Shown here: positions 13,876 to 23,144 of the stretch, in pieces
How the letters are laid out: each line of letters starts with the position of its first letter
Numbering within the stretch: position 1 is the first letter of the stretch
DNA from: Cellulomonas sp. KRMCY2
GTDB taxonomy: Bacteria > Actinomycetota > Actinomycetes > Actinomycetales > Cellulomonadaceae
DNA: 64,000 nucleotides
Direction of reading: 5' to 3'
Assembly: GCF_000526515.1 (NCBI RefSeq)
Contig: NZ_JAGF01000001.1
Coordinates: forward strand, 1,798,001-1,862,000
Notes under the pieces: generated by a model
Told to the model about the DNA's origin: nothing
The model's database searches: none
Seen by the model: the letters and a program-made list of their open reading frames with translations, nothing else
Translations under genes and position numbers: made by a program

Positions 13876-16809
13876 GTGATGTCGATGCACAAGCTCGGCG
13901 CGGGCGACGGGTACGCGTACCTCACGCGTCACGTCGCAGCCGGCGACCTGGGCCTAGCCGCGTGCGACTCGCTGGTCGCCTACTACGAGGCCACCGGCAA
14001 CCCGCCGGGGCGGTGGAGCGGTAGCGGGCTCGCCGGTCTCGGGCACGAGCCGATCGGGCGGGTCGCCCCTGGCGCGGTGGTCACCGAGGAGGCGATGGCC
14101 GCGGTCTTCCGCGACGGCCACGACCCGGTCACGGGCGAGCCGCTCGGGCGCCAATACGCCGGGCAGCTCGGTCGTCCGGTGGTCGGCTACGACCTGACGT
14201 TCACCGTCCCCAAGTCCGCCTCCGTGCTGTGGGCCCTGGGCGACGACGCCACGCGAGCCGCCGTGCACGCCGCCCACCACGCCGCCGTCGCCCAGACGCT
14301 CGCGTTCGTCGAGGAGAAGGTGGTGCGCACCCGCGTCGGGCACGCGGGCTGCCGACAGGTGCGGACCCGAGGGATGATCGCGGCCGCCTTCGACCACTGG
14401 GACACCCGCGCCGGCGACCCGAACCTGCACACCCACGTCGTGCTCGCGAACAAGGTCCAGGGGCCCGACGGGCTCTGGCGGTCCCTGGACGGCAAGACGG
14501 TCCACGCCGCCGCGGTGACGGTCTCTGAGCTGTACGACGTGCTCCTGGCCGACGACCTCGCCCGGCGCCTACCGGTTGCGTTGTCCCTGCGCGACCGCGG
14601 CCCGCGCCGCAATCAGGCGTTCGAGATCGACGGCATCGACGACGCTGTCCTGGCGCACTTCTCCTCGCGCTCGGAGCAGATCCACTGCGCCGAGGCCGAG
14701 TGGGCGGCCCAGTTCCAGGCCGACCGCGGCCGCGAACCGACCCGGGTCGAGACCACCAGGGCGCGGCAGCACCTGACGCGGGTCACCCGCCCGCCCAAGG
14801 TGGTCCGTCCGCTGCGGGACCTGCTGACCGACTGGGCCAACCGCGCCCGCGCCCTGACCGGTCGGGAGCCGCAGGACCTGGCCGCGCGAGCCCTGTCCGG
14901 TGCCTACGGCCGGCCGCTGCACGCGCACGACGTCGGGCCCGAGGTTCGCGCCGCGATCGTCGCCCAGGTGGTGCAGGACGTCTCGACCAGGCGGTCGGTG
15001 TGGACCGACTGGAACGTCGGGAGCGAGACGCTGCGCGCCTCGAAGTTCCTGCGGATGGCCTCCCCGCAGGAGCGACTGCGCCTGACGAGCGCGATCACCG
15101 ACCAGGTCCAGGCGGCGTGCGTGCAGCTGGACGACACGCGCGAGCCCGAGCGCCGCCGGGTGGGCGAGAGGCTGTTCACCTCCACCGAGCTCCTCGCCGC
15201 CGAGAGGGTCCTCGTCGACGCGGCCGAGACCAAGGGCTTCCCGTTCATCAGGCGGCACTGGCTGGGTGACGCCGAGCAGCAGAGCGCCGACGTCGGCCGG
15301 TCACTGGTCGCCGATCAGACCGCCGCCATCCGGGCCATCCTGACGTCGGAGCACCTGCTCGACGCGCTCGTCGGGCCGGCCGGGTCAGGTAAGACCACGA
15401 CCCTCAAGGCCCTGACCACGATCTGGCAGCGCTACGTCGGCCCCGTCGTCGCGCTGGCGCCGTCGGCCACGGCTGCGCATGCCCTGAGCGCATCCCTGGG
15501 TGTGCCGTGCGAGACCACGGCGAAGTGGCTGCACGAGTCCATCGGCGACGGGGCGCGCGCCCGCGGCGTTGCGTTCGATGCCGCACTGAGTGCCCTTGGC
15601 GGAGGCCCGGGCACCGATTGGGAGCGGGAGCGTCGCCGGGCCCTCGGACTCCAGGCCGAACAGGGCCGATGGGCGATGAGGACCGGGCAGCTGGTCATCG
15701 TCGACGAGGCCTCGCTGGCCGACACGCGAACCCTGGCGGCGCTCGTCTCCCAGGCCCGCGACGCCCAGGCCAAGGTGCTGCTCGTCGGCGACCACCTGCA
15801 ACGCGGATCAGTCGACGCCGGCGGCGGGTTCGCGATGCTCGCGCGCCGCGGCCCGACCGCCGAGCTCACGTCGCTGTTCCGGTTCAGCCGGCCGTGGGAG
15901 GCCCGGGCCAGCCTCGAGCTGCGCCGCGCCCACCCGGCGGCCCTGGACGCCTACGAGGCCCACGGTGCGTTCACCGGTGGCAGTCGCGAGGAGGTGCTCT
16001 ACGCCGCACTCGACGGCTTCACGGCCGCCCAGGACGAGGGCCATGTCGCCGTCCTGCAGGCCGCCGACAGTCGCACCGTGCGTGACCTCAACCGCCTCGC
16101 TCGCGCCCACGGCGTGCAGTCGGGGACCGTGGAGCGCGCCGGGATCGAGCTGCACGACGGCCTGACAGCGGGCGTCGGTGACCGGGTCGTCACCCGCCGC
16201 AACGACCGTCACCTGCGCACGGCGAACGGGTTCGTGCGCAACGGCGCGCTGTGGGACGTCGTCGCGATCGAGCGCGACGGGGCGCTGCGGGTCCGCCCGG
16301 CGGGTGGGCCTTGGCGCCGCGACGACCACGGCGCTTCGGTCCGTCTCCCGTACGCGTACGTCGCCGATCACGTCGAGCTCGGCTACGCGACCACCACCGC
16401 CCGCTCCCAGGGCATGACGGTGGACCAGTCCCACACCGTCGCTGGGCCGGGCATGGCTCGCGAGGACCTCTACGTCGCGATGAGCCGCGGTCGGCACCTC
16501 AACCGCACCTACGTGGTCACCGAACCCGTGGGCGACGACTGCCTTCCCGGCCAGGTCCAGTCGCCGCCCTCCACCCGGGACGTCCTCGACCGAATCCTGG
16601 CGACCAGCCACGCCGAGCGGAGCGCCACCGAGACCTGGGCCGACTACCACCCGGACGCCCCGGCCCCGGTCCGGCCACTGCACGAGCCCTACCGGTTCGG
16701 GCTGCCCGATCCACAGGGTCTCGACCGGTCGCCCTCTCCACAGTTCTCCCGACCCATTTCGTCCTACCCGCCGACACCAGCACGCGATGGACCTGTGCTC
16801 GGCATCTGA
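13876..16809 (+). CDS. MobF family relaxase-helicase (TrwC/TraA type)
   Basis: 977 residues. The N-terminus (S-M-H-K-L-G-A-G-D-G-Y-A-Y-L-T) is typical of MobF. The relaxase metal site is H-T-H in D-P-N-L-H-T-H-V-V-L-A-N-K, and DLTFTVPKSASVLWAL precedes it. The helicase half has Walker A V-G-P-A-G-S-G-K-T-T-T near residue 500 and Walker B V-I-V-D-E-A-S. The enzyme nicks oriT and unwinds DNA for conjugative transfer. GTG 13876 or ATG 13879, with GGAGGGGAGG upstream. It is followed by xis and int, giving the mobilization/integration module. Confidence 0.95.
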   Translation: MMSMHKLGAGDGYAYLTRHVAAGDLGLAACDSLVAYYEATGNPPGRWSGSGLAGLGHEPIGRVAPGAVVTEEAMAAVFRDGHDPVTGEPLGRQYAGQLGRPVVGYDLTFTVPKSASVLWALGDDATRAAVHAAHHAAVAQTLAFVEEKVVRTRVGHAGCRQVRTRGMIAAAFDHWDTRAGDPNLHTHVVLANKVQGPDGLWRSLDGKTVHAAAVTVSELYDVLLADDLARRLPVALSLRDRGPRRNQAFEIDGIDDAVLAHFSSRSEQIHCAEAEWAAQFQADRGREPTRVETTRARQHLTRVTRPPKVVRPLRDLLTDWANRARALTGREPQDLAARALSGAYGRPLHAHDVGPEVRAAIVAQVVQDVSTRRSVWTDWNVGSETLRASKFLRMASPQERLRLTSAITDQVQAACVQLDDTREPERRRVGERLFTSTELLAAERVLVDAAETKGFPFIRRHWLGDAEQQSADVGRSLVADQTAAIRAILTSEHLLDALVGPAGSGKTTTLKALTTIWQRYVGPVVALAPSATAAHALSASLGVPCETTAKWLHESIGDGARARGVAFDAALSALGGGPGTDWERERRRALGLQAEQGRWAMRTGQLVIVDEASLADTRTLAALVSQARDAQAKVLLVGDHLQRGSVDAGGGFAMLARRGPTAELTSLFRFSRPWEARASLELRRAHPAALDAYEAHGAFTGGSREEVLYAALDGFTAAQDEGHVAVLQAADSRTVRDLNRLARAHGVQSGTVERAGIELHDGLTAGVGDRVVTRRNDRHLRTANGFVRNGALWDVVAIERDGALRVRPAGGPWRRDDHGASVRLPYAYVADHVELGYATTTARSQGMTVDQSHTVAGPGMAREDLYVAMSRGRHLNRTYVVTEPVGDDCLPGQVQSPPSTRDVLDRILATSHAERSATETWADYHPDAPAPVRPLHEPYRFGLPDPQGLDRSPSPQFSRPISSYPPTPARDGPVLGI

Positions 16810-16852
16810 GCCGCATCACCCGCATCCGCATCAGCACCGAGGAAGGATCACC

Positions 16853-17086
16853 ATGAGCCAGAACCCCGAGCACGACGAGGCCCCGCGCCTCATGCTCACC
16901 GTCCCCGAGGCCGCCCGACGCCTGTCGATCGGCCGCTCCTACGTCTACCAGCTGATGCTGCTGGGCGAGCTAGAGACCGTCCTCCTGGGCAGGCTGCGCC
17001 GAGTGCCGGCCGACTGCCTGGTCGAGTACGTCGAGCGGCTGCGGCGCGAGCAGAACCCGGACCCCGACGAACCTGTCGGTGAGTGA
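16853..17086 (+). CDS. xis: Excisionase-like DNA-binding protein (HTH_17/MerR-like)
   Basis: 77 residues. L-T-V-P-E-A-A-R-R-L-S-I-G-R-S-Y-V-Y-Q-L-M is the winged helix-turn-helix of the excisionase/AlpA group. ATG 16853 has GAGGAAGG upstream. Its TGA overlaps the integrase ATG (TGATG), the usual coupling of xis and int in actinobacterial integrative elements. It would bend attachment-site DNA to favour excision. Confidence 0.9.
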   Translation: MSQNPEHDEAPRLMLTVPEAARRLSIGRSYVYQLMLLGELETVLLGRLRRVPADCLVEYVERLRREQNPDPDEPVGE

Positions 17087-18127
17087 TGGGCACCCGCGCC
17101 GCCAACAACCGGTCCTCGGTGTTCCAGAGCACCGACGGCCGCTGGTACGGCTTCGTCACGATGGGCACCAGGCCCGACGGCTCCTCCGATCGGCGCAAGC
17201 GCAGCGGCGCCACCCAGGCCGAGGTCGCCCACAAGGTCCGCGCCCTGGAGCGGGAGCGCGACGACGCGGCGAAGGTACCCGCCGGCCGGTCGCCGCGTCT
17301 GGCCGACTGGCTCGAAGACTGGCTCACCGCCTCGGCCCTGCGCGTGCGCCCGAACTCGCTGTACGGGTACACCACCGACGTGCGGGCGCACATCGTCCCG
17401 ACGATCGGCAAGCATCGGCTCGCCGACCTCGAGCCGGAGCACGTCGAGTACCTCTACACCGCGCTGCTGGCCAAGGGCCTGAACGTCGGGTCGGTCCACC
17501 ACGTGCGGACGACGCTGAACAAGGCGCTCAACGACGCCGTCCGACGTCGCCGCATCCCGCGCAACCCCGTCGCCCTCGCGCACACGCCCCGCTACGACGC
17601 CCCGGAGATCGACCCCCTGACGGTCGTCGAGGCGCGCACCCTGATGGCCGCGGCCGACGACGAGCCGAACGGCGTCGCATTCATGCTGGCGATCTCCCTC
17701 GGGCTGCGCAGGGGAGAGGCGCTCGGGCTGTCCTGGGCCGACGTCGACCTGGAGCCGGGACGGCTGCGCGTGCGCCAGCAGCTGGAACGCCGCCGGTACC
17801 GCCACGGCTGCGAGGACCCGACCCGGTGCGACGAGAGGCCCGCGAAATGCCCGAAGCGGCGCGACGGCGGGCTCGTTCTTGCGGAGCCGAAGACGAGGCA
17901 GAGCAAGCGGACCCTGCCCATGCCGCGCCCGATGGTCGACGCGCTGCGCCGTCACCGACAGGCCCAGCGCAAGGCCCGGATCTACGCCGGCTCCGAGTGG
18001 CACGAGTCCGGCCTCGTCTTCACCACCGTCACCGGCCGCCCGATCGATCCAAGCGACCACTCCGTGCACTGGGTCAAGTTCCTCGAGGGTGCTGGGGTCC
18101 GCCCGGCGCGACTCCACGACGCCCGCC
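17086..18127 (+). pseudogene. int: Tyrosine integrase, N-terminal 5/6, disrupted by IS1595-like element
   Basis: The frame begins at ATG 17086 (GTG 17083 also possible). An arm-binding domain is at the N-terminus (WYGFVTMGTRPDGSSDRRKR), a core-binding SAM-like domain at about 65-160, then the catalytic domain with Arg in S-L-G-L-R-R-G-E-A-L-G-L-S-W. The insert D-P-T-R-C-D-E-R-P-A-K-C is cysteine-rich. The frame reaches L-H-D-A-R-H at the insertion point, where the IS adds a few foreign residues and a stop. The remaining 65 codons are at 19152-19356. Confidence 0.92.
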
Positions 18128-19151
18128 ATTGGGCATCTGCTTGAGTCCAGTAGATTCTGGGGTATGGACGAGCGGATTCCGGTGGCAGGGGTGGACTACC
18201 CGCGCACCCATCAGCAGTTGGTGGCGTGGTTCTCCACGGAGGCGGACTGCCTGGCGTACCTGGCCCGGTTGCGCTGGCCGGGCGGGTTCGTGTGTCCGGG
18301 GTGCGGGTCGGACCGGGCGTGGCGCACCGCCCGGCGGGGGATGTGGATGTGCTCGGGGTGCGGGCGTCAGACGTCGGTCACGGCGGGCACGATCTTCCAC
18401 CGGTCCCACACACCGTTGACGACGTGGTTCGCGGCGATCTGGTTCGTCTGCGCGTCGAAGAACGGGGTCTCGGCCAGCACGTTGCAGCAGGTCCTGGGGT
18501 TCGGGTCCTATGAGACCGCCTGGGCGTGGATGCACAAGCTGCGCCGGGCGATGGTCCGCCCCGAGCGTGAGCTGCTGGCCGGGGTCGTCGAGCTGGACGA
18601 GACGATGGTCGGTGGGCGCGCGAAGAAGGCGTCGAGCGTGGTGATCACCAAGGTCCCGGTGATGGTCGCGGTCGAGACCCCCGGGGGCCGCAAGATCGGC
18701 CGGATCCGTCTGGCCAGGGCCGATGCACGCAACTCCAACCAGCTCGTGGACTTCGCCCACCGGGTGATAGCCCCCGGCGCGCACATCCGCACCGACGGCG
18801 CCCGCAACCTGCGCCAGCTCGGCGAGCAGGGCTTCACCCACGAGTACCGGGTCCTGATCTCCTCGGTCGAGCCGGCCCACGAGTACCTGCCCGGGGTCCA
18901 CCTGGTTGCCTCGCTGCTCAAACGCTGGGTCGCCGGGACCCTGCACCACGGGATCTCCAAGCGCCAGCTGGACTACTACCTCGACGAGTTCACCTTCCGG
19001 TTCAACCGTCGCTCCTCACGCTCACGCGGCCTGCTGTTCTACCGCCTGCTCCAACAAGCCGTCGCCACCGACCCCCACCCCCTGACTAGCCTCATCGGCG
19101 GCACCGAAAACAGCGTCTGACCTGCACACTTGACTCAAGCAGATACCCAAT
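18128..19151 (+). mobile_element. IS1595-like insertion sequence with 8-bp target duplication
   Basis: 1024 bp. Terminal inverted repeats ATTGGGCATCTGCTTGAGT at the left and ATTGGGTATCTGCTTGAGT as reverse complement at the right differ at one base. The 8-bp CGCCCGCC flanks it at 18120-18127 and 19152-19159. Excision in silico joins the integrase frame exactly. The near-perfect ends suggest a recent insertion. Confidence 0.95.
18164..19120 (+). CDS. IS1595-family transposase (zinc ribbon plus ISXO2-like DDE)
   Basis: 318 residues. An N-terminal zinc ribbon (F-V-C-P-G-C-G-S and M-C-S-G-C-G-R) precedes an ISXO2-type catalytic domain: G-V-V-E-L-D-E-T-M-V-G-G, I-R-T-D-G-A-R-N-L, and D-E-F-T-F-R-F-N-R-R at the C-terminus with the characteristic Asn. 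The frame is intact and full length, so it is probably functional. It fills the IS almost completely. Confidence 0.93.
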   Translation: MDERIPVAGVDYPRTHQQLVAWFSTEADCLAYLARLRWPGGFVCPGCGSDRAWRTARRGMWMCSGCGRQTSVTAGTIFHRSHTPLTTWFAAIWFVCASKNGVSASTLQQVLGFGSYETAWAWMHKLRRAMVRPERELLAGVVELDETMVGGRAKKASSVVITKVPVMVAVETPGGRKIGRIRLARADARNSNQLVDFAHRVIAPGAHIRTDGARNLRQLGEQGFTHEYRVLISSVEPAHEYLPGVHLVASLLKRWVAGTLHHGISKRQLDYYLDEFTFRFNRRSSRSRGLLFYRLLQQAVATDPHPLTSLIGGTENSV

Positions 19152-19356
19152 CGCCCGCCACACCGCGGCGACTCTGCTGCTCGTCCAGGGCGTCGACCAG
19201 CGGGTAGTCATGGACATGCTCGGCTGGACCTCTCCGACGATGACGGCTCGGTACCAGCACGTGGTGCCCGAGCTCGTCGAGGAGGCGAACCGGCGGATGA
19301 GCGAGCTGTTGTGGGGCGTTCAACCCGGACTATCAAGCCCTGACAGTGCCGTATGA
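19152..19356 (+). pseudogene. int: Tyrosine integrase, C-terminal part, displaced by IS
   Basis: After the right-hand target repeat the frame continues A-R-H-T-A-A-T-L-L-L-V-Q-G-V and contains M-D-M-L-G-W-T-S and T-A-R-Y-Q-H-V with the catalytic Tyr. Joined to 18127 it restores the L-H-D-A-R-H-T (HxxR) motif and a 413-residue integrase. Both halves are otherwise undamaged, so only the IS prevents synthesis of active enzyme. Confidence 0.93.
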
Positions 19357-19462
19357 ACCTCGCGTGACCTGGACTGATGGGCGCCGGCGGGGCAGCCGCG
19401 CCGAGACGTGTCGGTGCGGTGCGGCATGATGACCTCGAAGCCGTGTTGACCGAGGAGATGGC

Positions 19463-20479
19463 GTGGGGGACGAGAGCGAAGACGTGTGCCTTAATGGGGC
19501 GTCCGGCAAACATGTGCACGTGCTGGTGTTCACCATTACCGACAAGGAGTTTCCACGGGCGCAAGAGGTTTTCGAACGGTTCAGCCCTCTCGCGGAGGTC
19601 GCGGACACCGGAGCGTACGCACCGGCCTCGTGTGTTGACACCAGCCATATTCCCTTCGCGCTAGTTCAGTCCGACGGCCTCACGACTCTTGTCGCAGCCG
19701 GTTCCCTGGCGGAGCGAATTCGGCAATTCCGACCGCAGATCGTCATTGTTGTCGGCACGGCGGGGGGAGTGCACAGGCCGATTGAAGGCGAACCGGGCCA
19801 TTTCAAGGGACCCGATCGCGGCGATGTTCTCGTGTCGGAGTATGTGCATCACACCAACTTCATCAAGTCGGAGCCGCATCGCTACCTGATTCGCTATCTG
19901 GCTCTAGACCAGCCAAGCATGCAACTCATCAGCGATGCGAAACAGGTGAGCCGGAAAACAACCTGGCTGGAATATCTGGGTCCCTCTTGGGAGGGGGCGG
20001 GCGTTCGTCCCGCAGTCCATTTCGGCGAGATTGTCTCTGGAGACACTTTGGCAGACGATCCGCTGGAGCCGCGACAGCAGACGCTGATGAAGCATTTCGA
20101 CAAAGCCATCGGTATTGAGATGGAGTCGAGCGGGATCGCGCACAGCCTACATCGGGTCCGTACTCAGACTCGTTTGGCAGTTCACTACAATCCTACCTTC
20201 ATTACGGTCAGAGGCGTCAGCGACATCGTCTACGGGCGCGGACAAGAGCGTGAACTCGTGCAAGCTGACATCGATGCGACCCTGGAGCGGTCTGGAATTG
20301 GAGTCGGCAAGACTGACGAGCGAGCTACTTGGTCTCCTCGCGCCGCGTCGTCGGCCGCAGCGTTCGCGGCTGCCTTAACTCGGCGCGTGGTAGCGAATGC
20401 CAGTCCCCTGCATCGAGGGCACCCCATGATCCCCGCCTACAGCATGAATTTGGCGACCGACCCGGAGGTGCAAGAGTGA
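19463..20479 (+). CDS. Nucleoside phosphorylase-like (PNP/MTAN fold) effector
   Basis: 338 residues from GTG 19463, with GAGGAG upstream. The fold signature is visible: P-Q-I-V-I-V-V-G-T-A-G-G-V near 100, D-V-L-V-S-E-Y-V, G-E-I-V-S-G-D-T-L, I-G-I-E-M-E-S-S-G-I-A (MESxG ribose-binding motif) and T-V-R-G-V-S-D-I (catalytic Asp). Such domains cleave nucleosides or nucleotides and are found as effectors attached to NACHT/STAND proteins. Here it is a separate gene whose stop overlaps the NACHT start (GTGA). Base composition is visibly lower in GC than the flanks, suggesting separate transfer. Confidence 0.85.
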   Translation: MGDESEDVCLNGASGKHVHVLVFTITDKEFPRAQEVFERFSPLAEVADTGAYAPASCVDTSHIPFALVQSDGLTTLVAAGSLAERIRQFRPQIVIVVGTAGGVHRPIEGEPGHFKGPDRGDVLVSEYVHHTNFIKSEPHRYLIRYLALDQPSMQLISDAKQVSRKTTWLEYLGPSWEGAGVRPAVHFGEIVSGDTLADDPLEPRQQTLMKHFDKAIGIEMESSGIAHSLHRVRTQTRLAVHYNPTFITVRGVSDIVYGRGQERELVQADIDATLERSGIGVGKTDERATWSPRAASSAAAFAAALTRRVVANASPLHRGHPMIPAYSMNLATDPEVQE

Positions 20480-22344
20480 CGGAGGCGAGAACCCAGGAAG
20501 TCTCGTTTGGCTACGAGATCCTCCTCGCGCGCGACTTCGACAACGTATTGGCCGGCACGGGCACTGCGGTTGGGCCGGACGAGCTGCTCGATAAACTGCT
20601 TGCATCGGGTCGCTTGCTTATCCAAGGACGTGGAGGTGCCGGGAAGACCCACACGGCGCGCGCAATTCTTGAAATAGCGAGGCAACGCGGACTTGGAACT
20701 GTCTTCATCCGGTCTTGGAATTTGCGCGACCTGGACGCAAATAGGTCTCTCACCCTTTCGGATCTTCTCGAAGTCGCGAGTGAAGTCGATTCCTATGGTC
20801 GCGTCCTCGATGGACACGGCGTCATCGTAATAGACGGTCTTAACGAGGTGCCGAGGGCAACGTCTGACTGGCTCCTCGCTGAGATCCCCTATCTCCTTGC
20901 CTCTACATTAGGGCTCGCATTCCTCGCGACCGATAGGTTGACGCGGCGCCCAGCTGCGACCCTCTGGACGCTAGCGACGCTCGGGCTGGTTCCTTCGGAG
21001 GTGATCAGACGTCTTGTAGTTCAAGATTCCGGGGCGCTCGCAGAGCACCTGCGCGTTCCGTACTACCTGAACCAAGCGATCGCTCAGGGGGTGGAGCGGA
21101 GTCGCGGCGAGGCTATCGAAGAGTTCCTTTCCGTGCATGGGGGGCTGGCGGAGGGTGCAATAGAGGCCTTGGCAGAGGTGGCGTACGAGGCGTATCGGTC
21201 AAGCCGCGACCGTGTCGTTGACCTAGAAGCTCTTCGTGCGGGCATTGGATCGGAGCAGGTGTCCTCGCTAATCGATGCTGGTGTCCTCGTTGCCTCGGAG
21301 TCTTGCAGATTCGCGCACCAACTTGTCCACGACTATCTCGCGGCACGGCACCTCGCTGCAAACCCGGACGCGTGGGGTGAGGGGGGCTTCGATGTCGTGA
21401 CGCTCGACGCGAATTCGTTCGACTCCCTCGGGCTCGTGCTGACATTGCTAGATGACGCGGTGGTCGATGAATTCGTCCACAGAATCTACGACTGGAATCT
21501 GTACGGAGCCGCGGATGTGCTCGAGCAGGACTCCGTAGGCCCTCGCCGGGTTAGTGCGAATATGCGGCTTGTTCTTCTCGCGATGCTTGCTGAAAAGCAG
21601 TTCGACCGGATGCGCCCGACCGCGCAACGAGCGGTCGATTCGCTAATGCTTCAGCGTGACGAAGTCGCCGACGAGATGCTCTCAGCGACATCGCGCGACG
21701 ATCTGGTCGCGTTGGTTTCTCGCTCAATCTCCTGGACGTCTCCCGCAGATTGGCTCTCCGAGTGGTTCGCAATGTTCGGGCGGGCCGACGGTGAGGTCGC
21801 CGAACAGCGCGAGATTGATGCTCTCGGATCGGAGTTCGCGGCGATCGGATGGGCGGCGAGTAACGCGCTACGACGGGCGGCGCTGAACACGTCCCAGCTG
21901 CAGCATCTCTCCGGCCTCGCAACGGGGACTGCCGGTGAAGTCGTTCGGTGGCGCGCGGTTCACGTCCTCGGGGCGTCGGGCGACCCCGATGTTCGAGAGT
22001 CGCTCTTCGCGGTGCTCGATCGCGCGGACGGGAGCAAGTGGGTGCGGTACGGCGCTCTCCGGAGCCTGCTCGAGATCGCATCACGGTCCGAGGACTGGGT
22101 TATGGCTGAAGTTCTCGCTCGCCTCGGCGAGCCCGCCCGGGCCAGGGAGATTGCGTCCACCCCGTACCTCCACCGAGAGGCATTGAATGGATTGGATCTG
22201 GTCGATCCGCCGGCCATCTGGCTCCACGCCGCGGAGGGGCTCCTGGGTGAGTTGTGGAGGCACGACGAAGGCGTGGGCTCCGGCCACAGAGTCGTTGAAC
22301 TTGCCGAACGAATAAGGGCGGCATCGAAGAAGGAGTTCGGATGA
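20476..22344 (+). CDS. NACHT-type STAND NTPase, putative defence sensor
   Basis: 622 residues from GTG 20476, with GGAGG upstream. Only about 40 residues precede Walker A (L-I-Q-G-R-G-G-A-G-K-T-H-T-A), so it has no effector domain of its own. Walker B with the NACHT pattern is G-V-I-V-I-D-G-L-N-E-V-P. A winged-helix-like segment (S-C-R-F-A-H-Q-L-V-H-D-Y-L-A-A-R-H-L) is followed by a C-terminal half of helical HEAT-like repeats (for example W-R-A-V-H-V-L-G-A-S-G-D-P-D-V-R), the probable sensor. Genes before and after are nucleoside-acting enzymes, so effectors appear to act in trans. Confidence 0.87.
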   Translation: MTEARTQEVSFGYEILLARDFDNVLAGTGTAVGPDELLDKLLASGRLLIQGRGGAGKTHTARAILEIARQRGLGTVFIRSWNLRDLDANRSLTLSDLLEVASEVDSYGRVLDGHGVIVIDGLNEVPRATSDWLLAEIPYLLASTLGLAFLATDRLTRRPAATLWTLATLGLVPSEVIRRLVVQDSGALAEHLRVPYYLNQAIAQGVERSRGEAIEEFLSVHGGLAEGAIEALAEVAYEAYRSSRDRVVDLEALRAGIGSEQVSSLIDAGVLVASESCRFAHQLVHDYLAARHLAANPDAWGEGGFDVVTLDANSFDSLGLVLTLLDDAVVDEFVHRIYDWNLYGAADVLEQDSVGPRRVSANMRLVLLAMLAEKQFDRMRPTAQRAVDSLMLQRDEVADEMLSATSRDDLVALVSRSISWTSPADWLSEWFAMFGRADGEVAEQREIDALGSEFAAIGWAASNALRRAALNTSQLQHLSGLATGTAGEVVRWRAVHVLGASGDPDVRESLFAVLDRADGSKWVRYGALRSLLEIASRSEDWVMAEVLARLGEPARAREIASTPYLHREALNGLDLVDPPAIWLHAAEGLLGELWRHDEGVGSGHRVVELAERIRAASKKEFG

Positions 22345-22745
22345 GTGCGGTTCCTCTTAGCGATTCCACGATCGATCTAATGTCGGACCTGGCCTGGCGT
22401 GCGCGCGAACGGGCTCGCGTGTACGGACGGACGCGGGTCGGTTGCGGCGTCGTAACCGACCTTGACGAATTGTTCTCTGGGTGCAATATCGAGCACCGTT
22501 TTCGAAGCCATGACATACATGCAGAGGTCAGTGCGCTTTCGAGAGTCGTTTCGGAGGGTGCTCAAGGGCAGGTTATTGCGATACTTGTAGTCGCTGAGCG
22601 GGACAATTTCACGCCCTGCGGAGCCTGCACAGACTGGATTTTCGAGTTGTGTGGAGGCGCGACGTTGGTCGGGTTCCAGCGCGAACCTGGCGCGCCTATT
22701 GCGTGGCGAAGCGCGGCCGAGTTGATGCCGTTCTATCCATCCTGA
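22341..22745 (+). CDS. Cytidine deaminase-like protein
   Basis: 134 residues; the start overlaps the NACHT stop by ATGA. The zinc site of the CDA fold is complete: D-I-H-A-E-V-S-A-L (HAE) and F-T-P-C-G-A-C-T-D-W (PCxxC). R-V-G-C-G-V-V-T near residue 35 matches the substrate-binding strand. It would deaminate cytidine, deoxycytidine or related nucleosides. Same lower-GC composition and tight coupling as the two genes before it, so I read it as a third component of the NACHT operon rather than a housekeeping cdd gene. Confidence 0.87.
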   Translation: MSAVPLSDSTIDLMSDLAWRARERARVYGRTRVGCGVVTDLDELFSGCNIEHRFRSHDIHAEVSALSRVVSEGAQGQVIAILVVAERDNFTPCGACTDWIFELCGGATLVGFQREPGAPIAWRSAAELMPFYPS

Positions 22746-23144
22746 CGGGTTCATGGGTAGAGCTTCTTGTGCGCGAACGCGATACTTTCGATCGAAACGT
22801 CCACGCATGCATTCGCCGCTTTGTGTAGTTGCCCATGAGGCTGGGGCCTAGCGGTTCTTTTCAGGCGCCGGAGACGGCCGTGCGGCTTTCACGCGGGATC
22901 CCCAGGGGGTGGCGAGGCTGGCGAGTGTAGGTGTCGGCGGCAGGCGCTCGCACTCGGCCGGGCGACAGTAGCCGGTCGATGGTTCGGAGCGCGGTGTCGC
23001 GGTGCGGGCGGCTGGGGTCGGAGTCCGGCGGTGTTGAGCAAACTGCTACCACAACTGCTACCACGCACCGCCACCTGACCCGCCCCCACCCACGCCAAAG
23101 GGCCCGCCACCTGCGAACTCGCAGGTCACGGGCCCTTCGTCACG
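22746..23144. other. Right-end non-coding region of the Ser island
   Basis: No gene is supported. It contains the ACTGCTACC pair (23042-23050, 23054-23062), probable integrase arm sites, and the hairpin AAGGGCCCG...CGGGCCCTT at 23098-23138 that serves as terminator of the tRNA-Ser gene. The layout mirrors 3779-3880. Confidence 0.6.
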
